This document shows positions 47,705 through 57,161 of a stretch of 64,000 nucleotides of DNA, piece after piece. The stretch's first letter is position 1. Every line of letters begins with the position of its first letter. The notes under the pieces were generated by a model. That model searched no databases and was not told the origin of the DNA. It saw only the letters and a program-made list of their open reading frames with translations. The translations under genes were made by a program, and so were the position numbers. This DNA comes from Nannochloropsis salina CCMP1776 (taxonomy: Eukaryota; Sar; Eustigmatophyceae; Eustigmatales; Monodopsidaceae): NCBI GenBank assembly GCA_004565275.1, contig SDOX01000019.1, positions 926,340-990,339 on the forward strand. The letters are read 5' to 3'.

Positions 47705-49054
47705 ATGAAAATAAGAACACCGTGTAATGGACCCATCACAACAAGTTTGAAATGCTGTATGTGGTTCATTACTTGGAATATTTTGATCAAAAAAGGTGCT
47801 GCAGTCACTACCCGCAGTGGTGCCGGTCAACCCATTATTATAGGAATGGCAGCTGAGCAAGTGCGAACACAATTAGCTGCACCAGATTTTGCCGCGAGAG
47901 CTGAATTGCAGCAGCCAGGAGACGTTGCATTCGTAAATAATCTAGTTGTTGAGACAGGTAATACTGGCGTTCTTCGGAGCGTTGATATATATGAAAGGCT
48001 GAGCGGCATGGCGCAAGAGGCAGCGAGACTCACACGCGATCCCGCCAGACAAGTTGGTAGACTTTTTCAAGCTAGCATTGGCCAAGTACAGAGCCACAAG
48101 GTGGCCTTTAGTATAGCAGGTATTGCAGCCCTAAGCAGTGCGGTGTTTTTCTGCGGTCCATCCACGTTGGATATTGTGCTGAGTGACGTGGCTTGCTACA
48201 CACAGGGAAACAACGAATACGAGGAAAATGAGTACGCACATAAAGGCAAGATCCATTTGAACATAATACATGAATGGGTCATACGTTGCCAGGCATTAAA
48301 GCGCTGCAGCGAAAATGTCATCTTTAAGCAAGACCAGATTTTACCTCGGGTGGACCAGGCTAGTCAGTCCCAAACTTTGGGAGGAGAAGGGGATTCCAAT
48401 CAGCTGTCGGAAACTCCTCCAAAATCAAATGTTGCGTGCACCGAAGATCAATATGCAGACGCTAAAAGTAAGTCGAAGGAAAGCGAAAAACGTTTTGGGG
48501 ACATTCAAAGTAGATATTGCTTCGTAACTTTTGATGTCAAAATTGATGAGCAAGACATAATATGGAAGCAAAGACAAGAGGATTCAATTGTTCACACAGC
48601 AATACAACAACGTTTTACAAACGGGAAAGGCGATGTAGGGAAGGAGTCGCTTGGAGACGATTTAATGGTTGAGGCCATGATTAATCGGGACGTCATTGCA
48701 TGGATACTCGTCTGGGCATTGTTTGGTATACTTGTGGTACTGAAGGAGAAGACCTTTTTGTATCTTTGCAGCGTAGCGGCGATATCTCTCAATGTCTTTG
48801 CCCTTTGGTTTGAGAGCATGCCATCTTATGATGACTATCTCTCGAGATTTTTGACTTCATCGTGGAGTCTTCAAGACACTCGCCAAGATTTGGTCTCCGT
48901 CGAAACGATTCTTGTGACTATCCATTGGCTGGCACACCTGCTAAGCTTTTATGCCGTTTTTCAGCTGATAAGCTCCATTTGGTCAGGGGTTGCAACACCA
49001 TTTTCTCCGTTACCAATGTTGGGATCAATTTGGAGAAATTATAACGTGCGATAG
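47705..49054 (+). CDS. membrane protein of unknown function
   Basis: This is one open frame of 449 codons. The better-supported start may be the ATG at 47846 (MAAEQVRTQLAAPDF), because the first 47 residues are poorly coding in character and contain several AG acceptor-like sites. From that ATG the protein has 402 aa. It has one hydrophobic helix near its first third (VAFSIAGIAALSSAVFFCGP), a long soluble charged loop, then a hydrophobic cluster at the C-terminus (DVIAWILVWALFGILVVL, FLYLCSVAAISLNVFALWF, TIHWLAHLLSFYAVFQLI). That is four membrane segments in all. The gene is AT-richer than its neighbours and uses more A/T-ending codons. I recognise no family. It borders the repeat-bearing locus at 49.4-52.8 kb. 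Confidence 0.6.
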   Translation: MKIRTPCNGPITTSLKCCMWFITWNILIKKGAAVTTRSGAGQPIIIGMAAEQVRTQLAAPDFAARAELQQPGDVAFVNNLVVETGNTGVLRSVDIYERLSGMAQEAARLTRDPARQVGRLFQASIGQVQSHKVAFSIAGIAALSSAVFFCGPSTLDIVLSDVACYTQGNNEYEENEYAHKGKIHLNIIHEWVIRCQALKRCSENVIFKQDQILPRVDQASQSQTLGGEGDSNQLSETPPKSNVACTEDQYADAKSKSKESEKRFGDIQSRYCFVTFDVKIDEQDIIWKQRQEDSIVHTAIQQRFTNGKGDVGKESLGDDLMVEAMINRDVIAWILVWALFGILVVLKEKTFLYLCSVAAISLNVFALWFESMPSYDDYLSRFLTSSWSLQDTRQDLVSVETILVTIHWLAHLLSFYAVFQLISSIWSGVATPFSPLPMLGSIWRNYNVR

Positions 49055-49425
49055 GTGATACTCGTCTTTCTGGCATTACCGTGACCTGAAGGCAAATGAA
49101 GTTGTGTGCATGTCAAGTCTGGGAGAAGGGTGTCATGCCAAATAATTGAGGTTACTTTTCTCTGAATTAAGTATTTGACAAAAGAACATACGAACAAAGA
49201 TGCTTTTCTGTGTGATTTTGTTGCGAAAATCATTGTACATTGCTTGCTATCTAGTTGATGCATTTAGAGTGGAGCTATCGATTTTTACAGCCTAAGATAT
49301 ACACCAAATTTGTATAGGTATTGCTTCCCATCTTTTGTGGCTTTTGCACTTCGTGGGGACGCCATCTTACAAACGCAATGGACACGAGCAAGTTGGGTGG
49401 TAGGGTTGGGGGGTGCTATACTTTT
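49055..49425. other. intergenic, 371 bp
   Basis: This follows the membrane-protein stop and precedes the paralogous fragment. It is AT-rich, with no recognised feature. Confidence 0.5.
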
Positions 49426-49737
49426 TCAGGACCTCGAACTTGCTCCACTTGAGCCACGAAGGTAGGCAGGGGCCCGCCCAAACCCAAAAGGAGGGAGAAG
49501 AATGTGGGCGACGTCTTCGAACGGTGACATCGAAGCGGCATTCAGCAGCGCGTATAGCTCCATCGGTTTCTCTGCTCCCGCCTTGGTCACGATACGTAGC
49601 GTCGCATCCATTGCGGTAGTGCCGCTGCTGAACGCCGATTGGATATCGTTAGAAAATGCCACTGCACATGTTGCGTGGAGGGGAAGATAACGAATCACAA
49701 AACAATGGCAATATTCGCCAACACCATGCGCAAACAT
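49426..49737 (-). pseudogene. truncated paralogue of the 52.2-52.46 kb exon
   Basis: The minus-strand frame includes NDIQSAFSSGTTAMDATLRI, which lines up with SDIVTALNSSTTATTATLRT in the minus-strand frame starting at 52464. DNA upstream of both also matches (see the direct repeat entries). The ATG of the right copy is not conserved here, and the downstream protein sequence diverges after about 30 residues. It looks like a decayed or truncated duplicate, though use of an internal Met cannot be excluded. No family recognised. Confidence 0.4.
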
Positions 49738-49960
49738 AATTCTTTAACGCACACAGCCGTCGCCTCGAAGTCTTCAAGTCATCTAATGGCGTGCACGGGC
49801 TCGGCTTTGTGCCTTCATGCCCCTTCAAGATATGGGGACGATGCGAAAGGGAGAAATGAATGTCAGCATCAAGGCGCAACACAATTTACAAATATCCACG
49901 AAGATGGCATCTTCGGCTTTTCAAACGTCAAGACGGAATATGTCAGCACTTGCCAGCCTG
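49590..49960. repeat. direct duplication, left copy
   Basis: The sequence matches 52395-52795 in the same orientation about 2.8 kb away. Best-conserved pieces are the block around CGCACACAGCCGTCGC (about 49748), CCTTCAAGATA (about 49822) and TTCAAACGT (about 49921). Identity by eye is moderate and broken by indels, so the duplication is not recent. Confidence 0.7.
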
Positions 49961-50296
49961 GCTGTAGGGCGTCTGTAAGGCGACCCTCCAATTTGGCGAA
50001 GCTACGGTGACGATCAAAGCTGAACTCACTTCGCCCCTTGGTTGACAAAAACACTTCGATTTTGACCTTTTCGAGCTCAAAAGTAACTTATTTACTCCAA
50101 GTTCTAACGTCTCATACACTTTTCACAGTGAATGGGGGCATCTGGTCGTTTTGAATGAGTTGCAAGCCCGCATCTCTTCGAAAAGGAACTAAATTGGCTC
50201 GTAACGAACTGATTTGCTGTGAGGAGATCCCAGAAGACAGGCTAATATAAGCAAACAAGCCCAAACGCACGCATTCAAGGGCCTCACCTCTCTGCC
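49961..50296. other. interval between left repeat and orphan gene
   Basis: About 336 bp with no recognisable gene, presumably the upstream region of the orphan gene at 50297. Confidence 0.4.
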
Positions 50297-51241
50297 ATGA
50301 CGGCCACCCTGGTCTACCAGGTCCCTGGAGGGGATTTCGGGGCATATCTTCTTGGACCTTGGAAGCGCACGGTCGAGTGTCGAGAATTCGGAAAAAGCTA
50401 CGAGCATCAACGCACATCCAACTCAGTGGTGGTGATTGAGCACGCCGTGGGAGTGGCTGCTGAACCACCGACTTATGTAAGGGCAATTATTGGATTGAGG
50501 GTGCTTTGATGTTGCTTTATCTTGTGGGCAGAGTATGGCAGGCATAATCCGACGATAAGCAGGCTTTAATGAACGAAATGTGATCCAATTACTTATGTTT
50601 GACGATTTGCGAGTAAAAAAAATGTTCTTAATGTTTGGAACATCTGTAAATCAGGCGCTGGAGGGGCAAGGATGACTCTTCTTCATTGGTTTCGAGCATA
50701 TTAACTCCATATTTATTTCTCCTTCATTTTACCTTCGAATTCTAGTTTCTCAATTGGAAATTTGGCCGATCTTTGGAGGAGGAAGATTTGAAATTAGGCT
50801 TCTGCATGCATTTTATGCAGGACCCGGACATTACAAATCTAGAATGGCGGTTCGAAGGTATGAGAATTCGAGGCGGCGGGAACGGGAAACGTCTGTTCTG
50901 GAAAAATTGGTCTCACTACGAGCTGCGAAAAAATAAAACGCAAATCAAAAGTTCTTATTTTTGTTTGACATTTTCAATTACAACTAATAGAGCACAAATG
51001 CCATGGCTGGTTTTTGCCAAGTATCTCCGTGGCAACTCTCAATTTCCGGTCTTATGATCGCTCGACTACCGTCACATATCGAGTCGTCGACGAGGACACG
51101 ATGGCAGTCTCTATTGTAGAAGTGGAAAGCCAGCGTTCATCCGTGCAATACGGTCACATGCTCCGCCTACCGGTTTTGGATGTGGACACTAGCAAAATTG
51201 GCTTCGAAGGTGGGGGTAGTGAAGGCGGAGAGAGATGGTGA
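50297..51241 (+). CDS. putative small protein, possible beta-barrel fold
   Basis: The proposed model has three exons, 50297-50476, 50746-50857 and 50991-51241. Donors are GTAAGG and GTATGA, acceptors TTCTAG and AATAG, and the phases agree, giving 180 aa. The N-terminus MTATLVYQVPGGDFGAYLLG is followed by LLGPWKRTVEC, a G-x-W block as found at the start of lipocalin and fatty-acid-binding-like barrels. The last exon alternates hydrophobic and polar residues (TTVTYRVVDEDTMAVSIVEV), consistent with beta-strands. No family was recognised, and the intron calls rest on splice sites and frame only. The gene lies between the left direct repeat and the inverted repeat. Confidence 0.4.
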
Positions 51242-51253
51242 TTGGAGGCTTGG

Positions 51254-52464
51254 TCAAGAACACGAACTGATATCAAGATGCATACCTGTAAAACAGAATG
51301 ACGCAATGATCATTGTCGTTCCTAGGTGAGACTGATTTCTGTTCGTATTTTTTAATTTATGCTTCTCTATTTCAACCTTACAGCGTGAACGGCTCGATCG
51401 CAAAGATCTCTGCTCGCATGCGTCGTGGTGCTGACGATTCGACCCTCTTCGAAAATCCATACAACAGATGCCCGAGGCAGCCCCCTTCAAGGGGAACTTC
51501 CATCTACAGGAAGCGCTATGGAGGGTGGAGGAGGCGCCGTGGGTGTCGCCCGTCGAAGTCAGGAATCCCAACGAGGTCACGCCCTTCCCCCGCGATGGGA
51601 GGCGCCAGTACCTTGCGGGACCCTGGCGGCAGATGACGGACAGCGGGACCATGGTATAAAGTAAACTGTCGCGCCTCTCGCCGAGGTCTCCCCTCTTCAC
51701 AAGGTACAGGCGCCTCCCATCGCGGGGGAAGGGCGTGACCTCGTTGGGATTCCTGACTTCGACGGGCGACACCCACGGCGCCTCCACCACCCTCCATAGC
51801 GCTTCCTGTAGAACGAAGTTCCCCTTGAAGGGGGCTGTCTCGAGCACCTGTTGTATGAAAATTTTGAAGAGAGGGTCGAATCGTCAGGCTGTGAAGGGGC
51901 GAAGGGGAGGACGCACTCAATCCCAGTCCTGTCTCTGCTCACCAGCGGATGCAGGTACTGCACGACGTAGGAAGCGTTCCAATGTCGCCCTTCTATCCGA
52001 CGGTGAGGTACTCTCCAACGCCCAGCGCCTCGACTATCTCTGCCGCCCGCCGGATAAGGCCTGGCCCCGCTGGAAGGGGTCAAGAGCCTCCGCCCACTGG
52101 CTCCTGTCTATGACTGCATGGTATGACAAAGGTAGCGTAAGTCGTTTTTGCACAAGAAGCCGCGGGGCTGGCGGGGACGCTCCCCTAGACAGCTCCTATT
52201 ACGCCATCGCTCCCTCCCTCCCTCCCTCCTTTCACCGTTACGGAGCCACAAGTCTGCGCGCGTCCCGAACACATCAGCACAAACAGAGATTATGTACCCT
52301 GTCTGCCCGCCCGAGACAGGCACGTAGTGCCAAATACGTGTCGGCAGCGTAGGAAGATCCACCGTCGCACCCGTTCCCGCCATGGTCTGGGTGCGCAGCG
52401 TCGCTGTCGTTGCAGTCGTGCTGCTGTTTAGTGCAGTCACGATGTCACTTTCGGTATGTAGCAT
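51254..52464 (-). pseudogene. broken or multi-exon gene, unknown family
   Basis: Protein-like minus-strand segments follow one another: an exon from the ATG at 52464 to a donor at 52236 (contains IWHYVPVSGGQTGYIISVCA), then VIDRSQWAEALDPFQRGQA, RRAAEIVEALGVGEYL and NASYVVQYLHPL, then a well-preserved block VLETAPFKGNFVLQEALWRV that lies in the right arm of the inverted repeat. The middle segments fall in different frames with no intron-like sequence between, so the gene appears broken, with at least two breaks; sequencing error is the alternative. I recognise no family, so its nature (host gene or element) is open. Confidence 0.4.
51431..51887. repeat. long inverted repeat, arms about 185 bp, loop 84 bp
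   Basis: The left arm 51431-51615 is the reverse complement of the right arm 51700-51887. The inner 120 bp differ at only about four positions and include a run of more than 70 identical bases; the outer part is more diverged and has small indels. Both arms encode the same peptide, on opposite strands: APFKGNFHLQEALWRVEEAP on plus and APFKGNFVLQEALWRVVEAP on minus, followed by an identical WVSPVEVRNPNEVTPFPRDG. A transcript across it would fold into a long hairpin. Confidence 0.9.
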
Positions 52465-52795
52465 TGCGCCTGTTGCGTGGAAGGGAAAATAATGAGTTAC
52501 AAATCAAAGCAAGCAGCGGCCATCGTGATGGCCACCCATAAATTTCAAACGCACACAGCCGTCGCTCAAGATCGCTTCAAGATGGCATGCGCGGGAAAGG
52601 CTTCGCGTCTTTATGCGCCTTCAAGATACAAGAGCGATGAGTGAAAAAAATATCAATACCAAGCAAGAAAAAGACAACATGAAAAAGAAAAAAACATCTT
52701 CGGCTGCATGACAAAACACAATGTAAACACATTCACGATAAATGGCAACTTCGGTTGTTCAAACGTTTTAGACGGAGGATGTCAACACTAGGCGA
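52395..52795. repeat. direct duplication, right copy
   Basis: This is the partner of 49590-49960, same orientation. It includes the 5' end and upstream region of the minus-strand frame beginning at 52464, so the duplicated unit looks like a promoter plus first exon. The block GCACACAGCCGTCGC lies at about 52551. Confidence 0.7.
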
Positions 52796-53044
52796 CCCGG
52801 ATGTGTGTGGGGCAACTAGAAGGGGATAGCTAGCGTCCATAAAGGATGTAGCGTTGGGTAATTTGTGAATCATGTAACCGAGGACCTGAACCCCAAGAAA
52901 TGAAAACTACTCTTTCTCACTGTGCTTGATCCATTTCGTACGAACAGCGGTTCCCTGACTCTCTGTTGGTGCTTTTCCACCTGCGTTTTCGGACGAACGG
53001 AGCGGAGAGCAGAGGGCAACTCAAGTTGCAGCGGACACACCAGA
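52465..53044. other. intergenic, 580 bp
   Basis: This contains the upstream part of the right direct repeat and then the EngB promoter and 5' UTR. A-rich runs lie at 52640-52700. An in-frame ATG at 52922 precedes EngB but gives no targeting sequence. Confidence 0.5.
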
Positions 53045-54217
53045 ATGAGAGGCTGTCTTGTACCTGGACTGGCAATGCCGTTTATATCGTTTACAATCGT
53101 TGTTATTATGCTCATGAGCAGCCCGCAGGCATTTGGCTGTGCGCCGAAGTCGATACGTTGCTTTCTTGCTGGTCCTTCTACCCTGAGTAGGACAAGAAGA
53201 GGCTGCTCGACCAGTGCCTCCCAATTGTGGCCTTTACGGGCAGGATCTGGCAGCTCCGATGACGGCGCTTTTAAAGCTAGAAGAGAAAAATTGCAGAAAG
53301 AGAAGGACAAGCTCGCGGCTCTCATGGCAAAGCAAGAAAGGGAGGCTGTAAAGAAATATATGGAAACGCAAGCGAAGAAGGAGCGCGAGTCGCAAGCCAA
53401 AATCAGACAAGCGCAAGAATTCATGGCTCAACGAGCGAAAGGCGGCGGGAAGGATGCACCCTGGTCTAAGGGTGGTGATGATTCCACTCAGTCTAATCCC
53501 AAAAAGAAGGCCCGAAAATTTCAGCAAATCTCCCTTACGTGCCGGCAGTTTAGCATCGACGATATCCAGGACGTGACTTTCGAAGGGAGTCATCTCGACG
53601 ATGTCCCCTTCCTAGGCCTTCCTGAGGTAGCTGTGTTCGGGCGGTCCAATGTGGGGAAATCCTCTTTACTAAATTGCCTTGCGGGGATCAACAAAAAGGT
53701 CGCCGTTGTGTCCAAGACCCCAGGACGCACCCAGCAAATCAACCTCTTCAAAGTCCACGATTCCAACGGCCCCGTCTCTGTCCTTGTCGATCTTCCCGGG
53801 TACGGATACGCGAAGCTACCCAAGGCCCTTCAAAGCGACATTGGTGCACAAGTGCGTCGGTACTTGAGTGACCGTCCAACCCTCCGCTTGGCGGTCTTGC
53901 TGATGGACGCAAGGCGGGAGCCTCAGAAAAGTGATTTGAACATGATGAAATACTTCCGGGCTGCCAATGTCCCTTTGCTTGTGCTTGCCACTAAGGTTGA
54001 CAAGCTCAAGCACGAAGACATGGAAGAGAATCTGGGTAGGTTGCACCAATATTTCAAGCTGCCGGTGGGCATGCCAGTCGCGTTTTCCTCCGTGACGGGA
54101 GTGAACAAGCGGGCGATCTGGAACGCGATCCGCGATGCGTGCGTGGGAGAATATCTCGACTTGAGTGAAGAGGCAGCAAATGAGCGTGCCAAGACGGAAG
54201 AGGGGGGAGGAGTGTGA
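53045..54217 (+). CDS. engB: EngB/YihA-type ribosome biogenesis GTPase, plastid-targeted
   Basis: The single-exon protein has 390 aa from the ATG at 53045, chosen because it yields a signal peptide (MRGCLVPGLAMPFISFTIVV) followed by SPQAFGCAP, an A-F junction like the ASAFAP motif of plastid proteins in red-plastid secondary algae, and then a basic transit-like stretch. A Lys/Glu/Arg coiled-coil segment follows (residues about 80-145). The GTPase core has G1 GRSNVGKSSLLN, G2 region TPGRTQQIN, G3 DLPGYGYAK and G4 TKVDK. Bacterial EngB helps assemble the large ribosomal subunit, so this copy probably acts on plastid (or mitochondrial) ribosomes. The core is about 195 residues as usual. An upstream in-frame ATG at 52922 would bury the signal peptide. 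Confidence 0.93.
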   Translation: MRGCLVPGLAMPFISFTIVVIMLMSSPQAFGCAPKSIRCFLAGPSTLSRTRRGCSTSASQLWPLRAGSGSSDDGAFKARREKLQKEKDKLAALMAKQEREAVKKYMETQAKKERESQAKIRQAQEFMAQRAKGGGKDAPWSKGGDDSTQSNPKKKARKFQQISLTCRQFSIDDIQDVTFEGSHLDDVPFLGLPEVAVFGRSNVGKSSLLNCLAGINKKVAVVSKTPGRTQQINLFKVHDSNGPVSVLVDLPGYGYAKLPKALQSDIGAQVRRYLSDRPTLRLAVLLMDARREPQKSDLNMMKYFRAANVPLLVLATKVDKLKHEDMEENLGRLHQYFKLPVGMPVAFSSVTGVNKRAIWNAIRDACVGEYLDLSEEAANERAKTEEGGGV

Positions 54218-54373
54218 ATAATAAACAGGTGCGATAAGAGGTTACACACGGAGCTTCAACAAAGTAAAACACATACTCTGTCGATACACGAATGCACCCT
54301 GTACCAACTCGGCCGTTTCCATCTTCTTCGTCTGAAAAGCTGATGTTGTGCCCCTCTCTCTCCTATTCGGACA

Positions 54374-55588
54374 TCACTCGATCCGCGACCTTTTGCATTC
54401 CCCCACACCATTTCCCCCTGTCCCGACCCCGTTCCCCATCCCCTTTCTTGCCGTCAACACCTCGTCCTTTGCAAAGGTCTGCGCGACCAGTAAGGGGAAC
54501 ACAAGCGTGGCATCTCCGTACACCTTGATCGGGCGTGCATCCGCCCGCACTTTCCCCCAAGACACGGCTTCGTCGGGGCGGGCTCCTGAATCGCTCCCGT
54601 CGAACTCCTGCCCGGTATTCACAAAGACGGCAAAGTCCGCCCCGTTCCTCATCAAGTTGGCGTTGCACGTGTGGTGTTTGACCAAGCCTCCTCCGAGAAT
54701 GATCATCCCCGTGGCCTTGGCATGCACGGCTTCGTCGTTCAAACGCCGGATGTCGGCGACCATGTCGATCGCGAACTCGGGTTGCTTGTACGAAAAAAAA
54801 TAAAGCATGTCCCCCAATGAGCCGTCCGTCAGGGCCGGGCAGAACACAGGAATTCCGTGTTTGGCCGCCCAGTAGCAGATTGAATCCGGGTGGTCGATCT
54901 CCCTGCCCAGTCGCTCAATGAGGCGGGACGGGGTCCATCGTTGCCCGTCGGCGGTTTGTTCCGTGGCCATGGCGTGTAGGATCGGCGTCAACCAGTCTTC
55001 AAAAAGGCAATAATTTTGGTTGGGTACCAACAGGTTTCCAATGCGATTTATTCCACGCTTACGGAGTTCAGCCCCGGCCATGGTAAAGTCTCCGAGTCGC
55101 GTTGCTGCCAAACATTTGATTAAATCCTCCTCCACGCCTCCTGCTGTCGTCACTACGACATCCACCATTTTATGTTCCACGAGGAACCGCAAGGTTTCTC
55201 TTAGGCCCGATGAGATGAGATTAGAGGTGTAGGCTAGAAAAATCTTGCATTTTATTTGAGCACGTACACCGGGATCGATCAAATCCTCATCCTCGTCTGT
55301 AGCTACGGGAACATCGTTCAGGCGCCAGGCTCGCATACGTTCGATTTCCTTGATAGCCAAACCCAAGTTGGTCGCTTGAAATCCTGTGGTTAGATATGAA
55401 CCTAACAATCCATGCAATGTCACGCCCTCAGGCGATGAAATGGCGGCATTCCAGTCAAATCCTTGGACCGTGGGCGTCTCCGCTGGTAAGAGATCAGAGG
55501 GCAGGAGGACAGCAGTTTTTGCTGTCTCGTGCGTCGAAGGAGGGACTGCCACGGTATCAGGACTCCCCATGCTGACACTCACCTGCAT
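54374..55588 (-). CDS. DHPS: deoxyhypusine synthase
   Basis: The single-exon protein has 404 aa from the first ATG, or 398 from MGSPDTVAV at 55570. Human DHPS is 369 aa; the extra residues are at the two ends. Landmarks are GFDWN near the start, the long [76 protein letters not shown] and the catalytic Lys in [35 protein letters not shown] is the conserved NAD/spermidine-site block. The enzyme moves the aminobutyl group of spermidine to one lysine of eIF5A, the first step of hypusine formation in the cytosol. The C-terminus ends in a Gly/Asn tail. It is divergent from the next gene with 243 bp between starts. Confidence 0.97.
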   Translation of the reverse strand: MQVSVSMGSPDTVAVPPSTHETAKTAVLLPSDLLPAETPTVQGFDWNAAISSPEGVTLHGLLGSYLTTGFQATNLGLAIKEIERMRAWRLNDVPVATDEDEDLIDPGVRAQIKCKIFLAYTSNLISSGLRETLRFLVEHKMVDVVVTTAGGVEEDLIKCLAATRLGDFTMAGAELRKRGINRIGNLLVPNQNYCLFEDWLTPILHAMATEQTADGQRWTPSRLIERLGREIDHPDSICYWAAKHGIPVFCPALTDGSLGDMLYFFSYKQPEFAIDMVADIRRLNDEAVHAKATGMIILGGGLVKHHTCNANLMRNGADFAVFVNTGQEFDGSDSGARPDEAVSWGKVRADARPIKVYGDATLVFPLLVAQTFAKDEVLTARKGMGNGVGTGGNGVGECKRSRIE

Positions 55589-55831
55589 GAAATATTCTGT
55601 GTTCGATGGACAAACGGAGGATAGTCAGAATAAAGCATCGTAAAGCATCGCAAATCGCTTAGGAGGAAGTAAGTGGGCCATTCATCTGCATCGGGAGCCG
55701 GGAGGTTAACGTTGCACCGCGAGTCTGGTTGGACGTGTCAGACGACATTTTAAAAGATAATTGTAGTCTCTTTTGATCTCACCACGCTCTTGTGCACATA
55801 CATTTATTCCATGTGTAACAGATTACAAGAC
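55589..55831. promoter_or_regulatory. bidirectional upstream region, DHPS / CA1P phosphatase-like
   Basis: There are 243 bp between divergent starts. Close to the DHPS start are a GTGAGT and a CAG on the minus strand that look like splice sites but lie only about 10 bases apart, so they are not an intron. No other motif is clear. Confidence 0.45.
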
Positions 55832-56815
55832 ATGCGGGCTTTGGCAGTTTGGGGATTATTAATTTTTGTGCCTATCTGTCGAACTGCCGCTTTTTCTAGC
55901 GTATCAAGCCAGAAAAGAAGTAAAATGTCAGGTGTAGCTGCCGCTGGCGTCAAAATATCTCGCGACGGCAACAGTAGTGTTTCCTCGTATATTGATGTCA
56001 TTTTATGTCGACACGGGGAAACTTGCCATAATGCTGAAGGGCGTTGTCAGGGAATGGAGGATGTGTCACGCCTGACATCGAAAGGCGAGTCTCAAGCTCT
56101 TGAACTGGGAAGGGCATTGGCTGCACGTAAACAGCGCTTCGACAGAATTTTTATCTCGCCATTGGCACGTGCTCGACATACCTTCGATCTAATGGAAAAG
56201 GAGTGGCGCAGGTTGGGTTGGACGGATTACCCCAAGTGCGCTCCCATATTCGTGCCCGAGATCCAGGAAATTTGTCTATACGATTGGCAAGGGCACCTAC
56301 GTCAGGACCTTCAGGCACGATTCCCAGAAGAATTTCACAACTGGATGAATAAACCTGCGATTTTTCGTGTGGGAGACCACTTTCCCGTCCGCGAATTATG
56401 GATGCGAGCGCGACGGAGTTGGGAACAAATCTTGACGCAGTCGCAACCAGGAGAGAGGGTTTTAATCGTTGCCCATAGCGGTATCAATCAGGCTATGTGC
56501 TTCACAGCTTTAGGATACGGAGAGACAATGTATCGGCGCTTGAGCTTCCCCAACTGTGGGGCATTGCGGCTGCGGTTGGCTTTGCCCACATCTCTTGCTG
56601 AAGCAACAGCGCTTGTACAAGTCGGGGGGTATACCCTCCCAGTGACTGACAGCGAAACAATAATCGCTGCGAATGAATGTGGCGAGGAGGGTAGTCCAAT
56701 GCGGCACTATCGTCCGGTGCATCCAACCGACTGGGAACCGGAAGAGCACCTACCTACATGTATGGGTTTGAACCCAAGAGAAACCTCCGCACCAGCGGTG
56801 GGCCCCACGATATAG
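55832..56815 (+). CDS. plastid-type histidine phosphatase, CA1P phosphatase-like
   Basis: The single-exon protein has 327 aa from the ATG at 55832, which opens a signal-peptide-like stretch (MRALAVWGLLIFVPICRTAA) ending at AAF|SSVSSQKR, as expected for plastid import in a secondary alga. The phosphatase core has the RHG motif LCRHGETCHN with the phosphorylated His, FISPLARARHTFDL, and the second His in VLIVAHSGINQAM. The block EICLYDWQGHLRQDLQARFP...HFPVRELWMRARRSW closely follows the wording of plant 2-carboxy-D-arabinitol-1-phosphatase (EIDLYSFQG, YPVRELWSRARS), the enzyme that destroys a Rubisco inhibitor. A glycolytic phosphoglycerate mutase is less likely given these blocks. The exact substrate is inferred. 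Confidence 0.88.
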   Translation: MRALAVWGLLIFVPICRTAAFSSVSSQKRSKMSGVAAAGVKISRDGNSSVSSYIDVILCRHGETCHNAEGRCQGMEDVSRLTSKGESQALELGRALAARKQRFDRIFISPLARARHTFDLMEKEWRRLGWTDYPKCAPIFVPEIQEICLYDWQGHLRQDLQARFPEEFHNWMNKPAIFRVGDHFPVRELWMRARRSWEQILTQSQPGERVLIVAHSGINQAMCFTALGYGETMYRRLSFPNCGALRLRLALPTSLAEATALVQVGGYTLPVTDSETIIAANECGEEGSPMRHYRPVHPTDWEPEEHLPTCMGLNPRETSAPAVGPTI

Positions 56816-57161
56816 TACGAGACAGTGGAATCAATGCGTATCAATTCACTAACATCCACCAAAATTTCTTCTGTAAATAAGGAGCTGAGTGTGTACTATT
56901 GGTACTTCTCCGTGTGCTTGCTGAATCTTTTGCTTTTTGTTTGTTGAGTGTTGGCAAGCTTCTTTCGTCACTGTTCTACATTTATCGGCTGCATGGTACG
57001 AAGTTATATACATCAATAGAGCACAAGGACCATCTCTTATGCAAAGGTGGCATACGTACAAGGTAAATCTGAATAGGTGTCCTGCGCGGCCCGTGTGCCT
57101 TGTCTAGTCGAGAATACAGGCATAAAGAGTAATGCAATGTAACCAAGAGCAGACATGCTTT
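56816..57161. other. convergent intergenic, 346 bp
   Basis: Both flanking genes end here (CA1P phosphatase-like, plus; MFS transporter, minus). It is AT-rich, as expected for two 3' UTRs. No gene. Confidence 0.5.
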
